From an uncultured Synechococcus sp. (GTDB lineage: Bacteria; Cyanobacteriota; Cyanobacteriia; PCC-6307; Cyanobiaceae): a DNA stretch of 6,019 nucleotides. Below, one piece after another: positions 6,018 to 6,019 of this stretch. The notes beneath the pieces are model-generated. The model was not told where the DNA came from, ran no database searches, and saw only the letters and a program-made list of their open reading frames with translations. A program made the position numbers and the translations under genes. The stretch is taken from positions 1 to 6,019 of the forward strand of contig CAJWZN010000076.1 of NCBI GenBank assembly GCA_913050105.1, in the 5' to 3' direction. Positions within the stretch are counted from its first letter, which is position 1. Every line of letters begins with the position of its first letter.

Positions 6018-6019
6018 GG

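Noticed and set aside
1..6019. CRISPR arrays, tRNA genes, insertion sequences, direct repeats, phage genes or HIP1 sites
   Set aside because: I saw no regular repeats, cloverleaf signals, transposase-like frames or GCGATCGC octamers; the window is almost fully explained by housekeeping genes.

Overview
The window looks like a chromosomal housekeeping segment from a picocyanobacterium, most likely a fairly GC-rich marine Synechococcus or Cyanobium relative. This assignment comes from recognising protein styles, not from a database search. The clues are a DUF3082 membrane protein (a family of cyanobacteria and plants), a 327-residue PdhB encoded away from the other pyruvate dehydrogenase genes, separate SecD and SecF with cyanobacterial-type features, very tight packing, strong G/C preference at third codon positions, and no HIP1 octamer (GCGATCGC) that I could find.

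Nearly everything lies on the minus strand and reads right to left: rsmA (16S rRNA dimethyltransferase), ispE (CDP-ME kinase of the MEP isoprenoid pathway), a DUF3082 membrane protein, a probable 31-residue single-span membrane peptide, pdhB (pyruvate dehydrogenase E1 beta), secD, secF, and a 65-residue hydrophobic protein. The junctions are a 1-nt overlap, a 4-nt overlap, 25 nt, 62 nt, 4 nt, 3 nt and an 8-nt overlap. This suggests one or two operons, with the break, if any, in the stretch just upstream of pdhB. At the far left, the 3' end of one plus-strand gene converges on this run and overlaps its last gene by 10 nt.

Functionally the run joins ribosome maturation, isoprenoid precursor supply, acetyl-CoA production and Sec-dependent protein export. 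The clearest functional unit is secD-secF plus the small membrane gene translated into from the end of secF. RsmA and IspE are also translationally linked. PdhB needs E1 alpha, E2 and E3 from elsewhere in the genome.

If the 31-codon gene is real, only about 96 bases of the window are non-coding. No stretch above 300 bases lacks a gene. I see no tRNA, rRNA, CRISPR array, insertion sequence, phage gene or pseudogene, and no clear new multi-gene system. The least explained parts are the two small membrane proteins (31 and 65 residues), the tryptophan-rich C-terminus at the left edge, and the overlapping convergent gene ends there.
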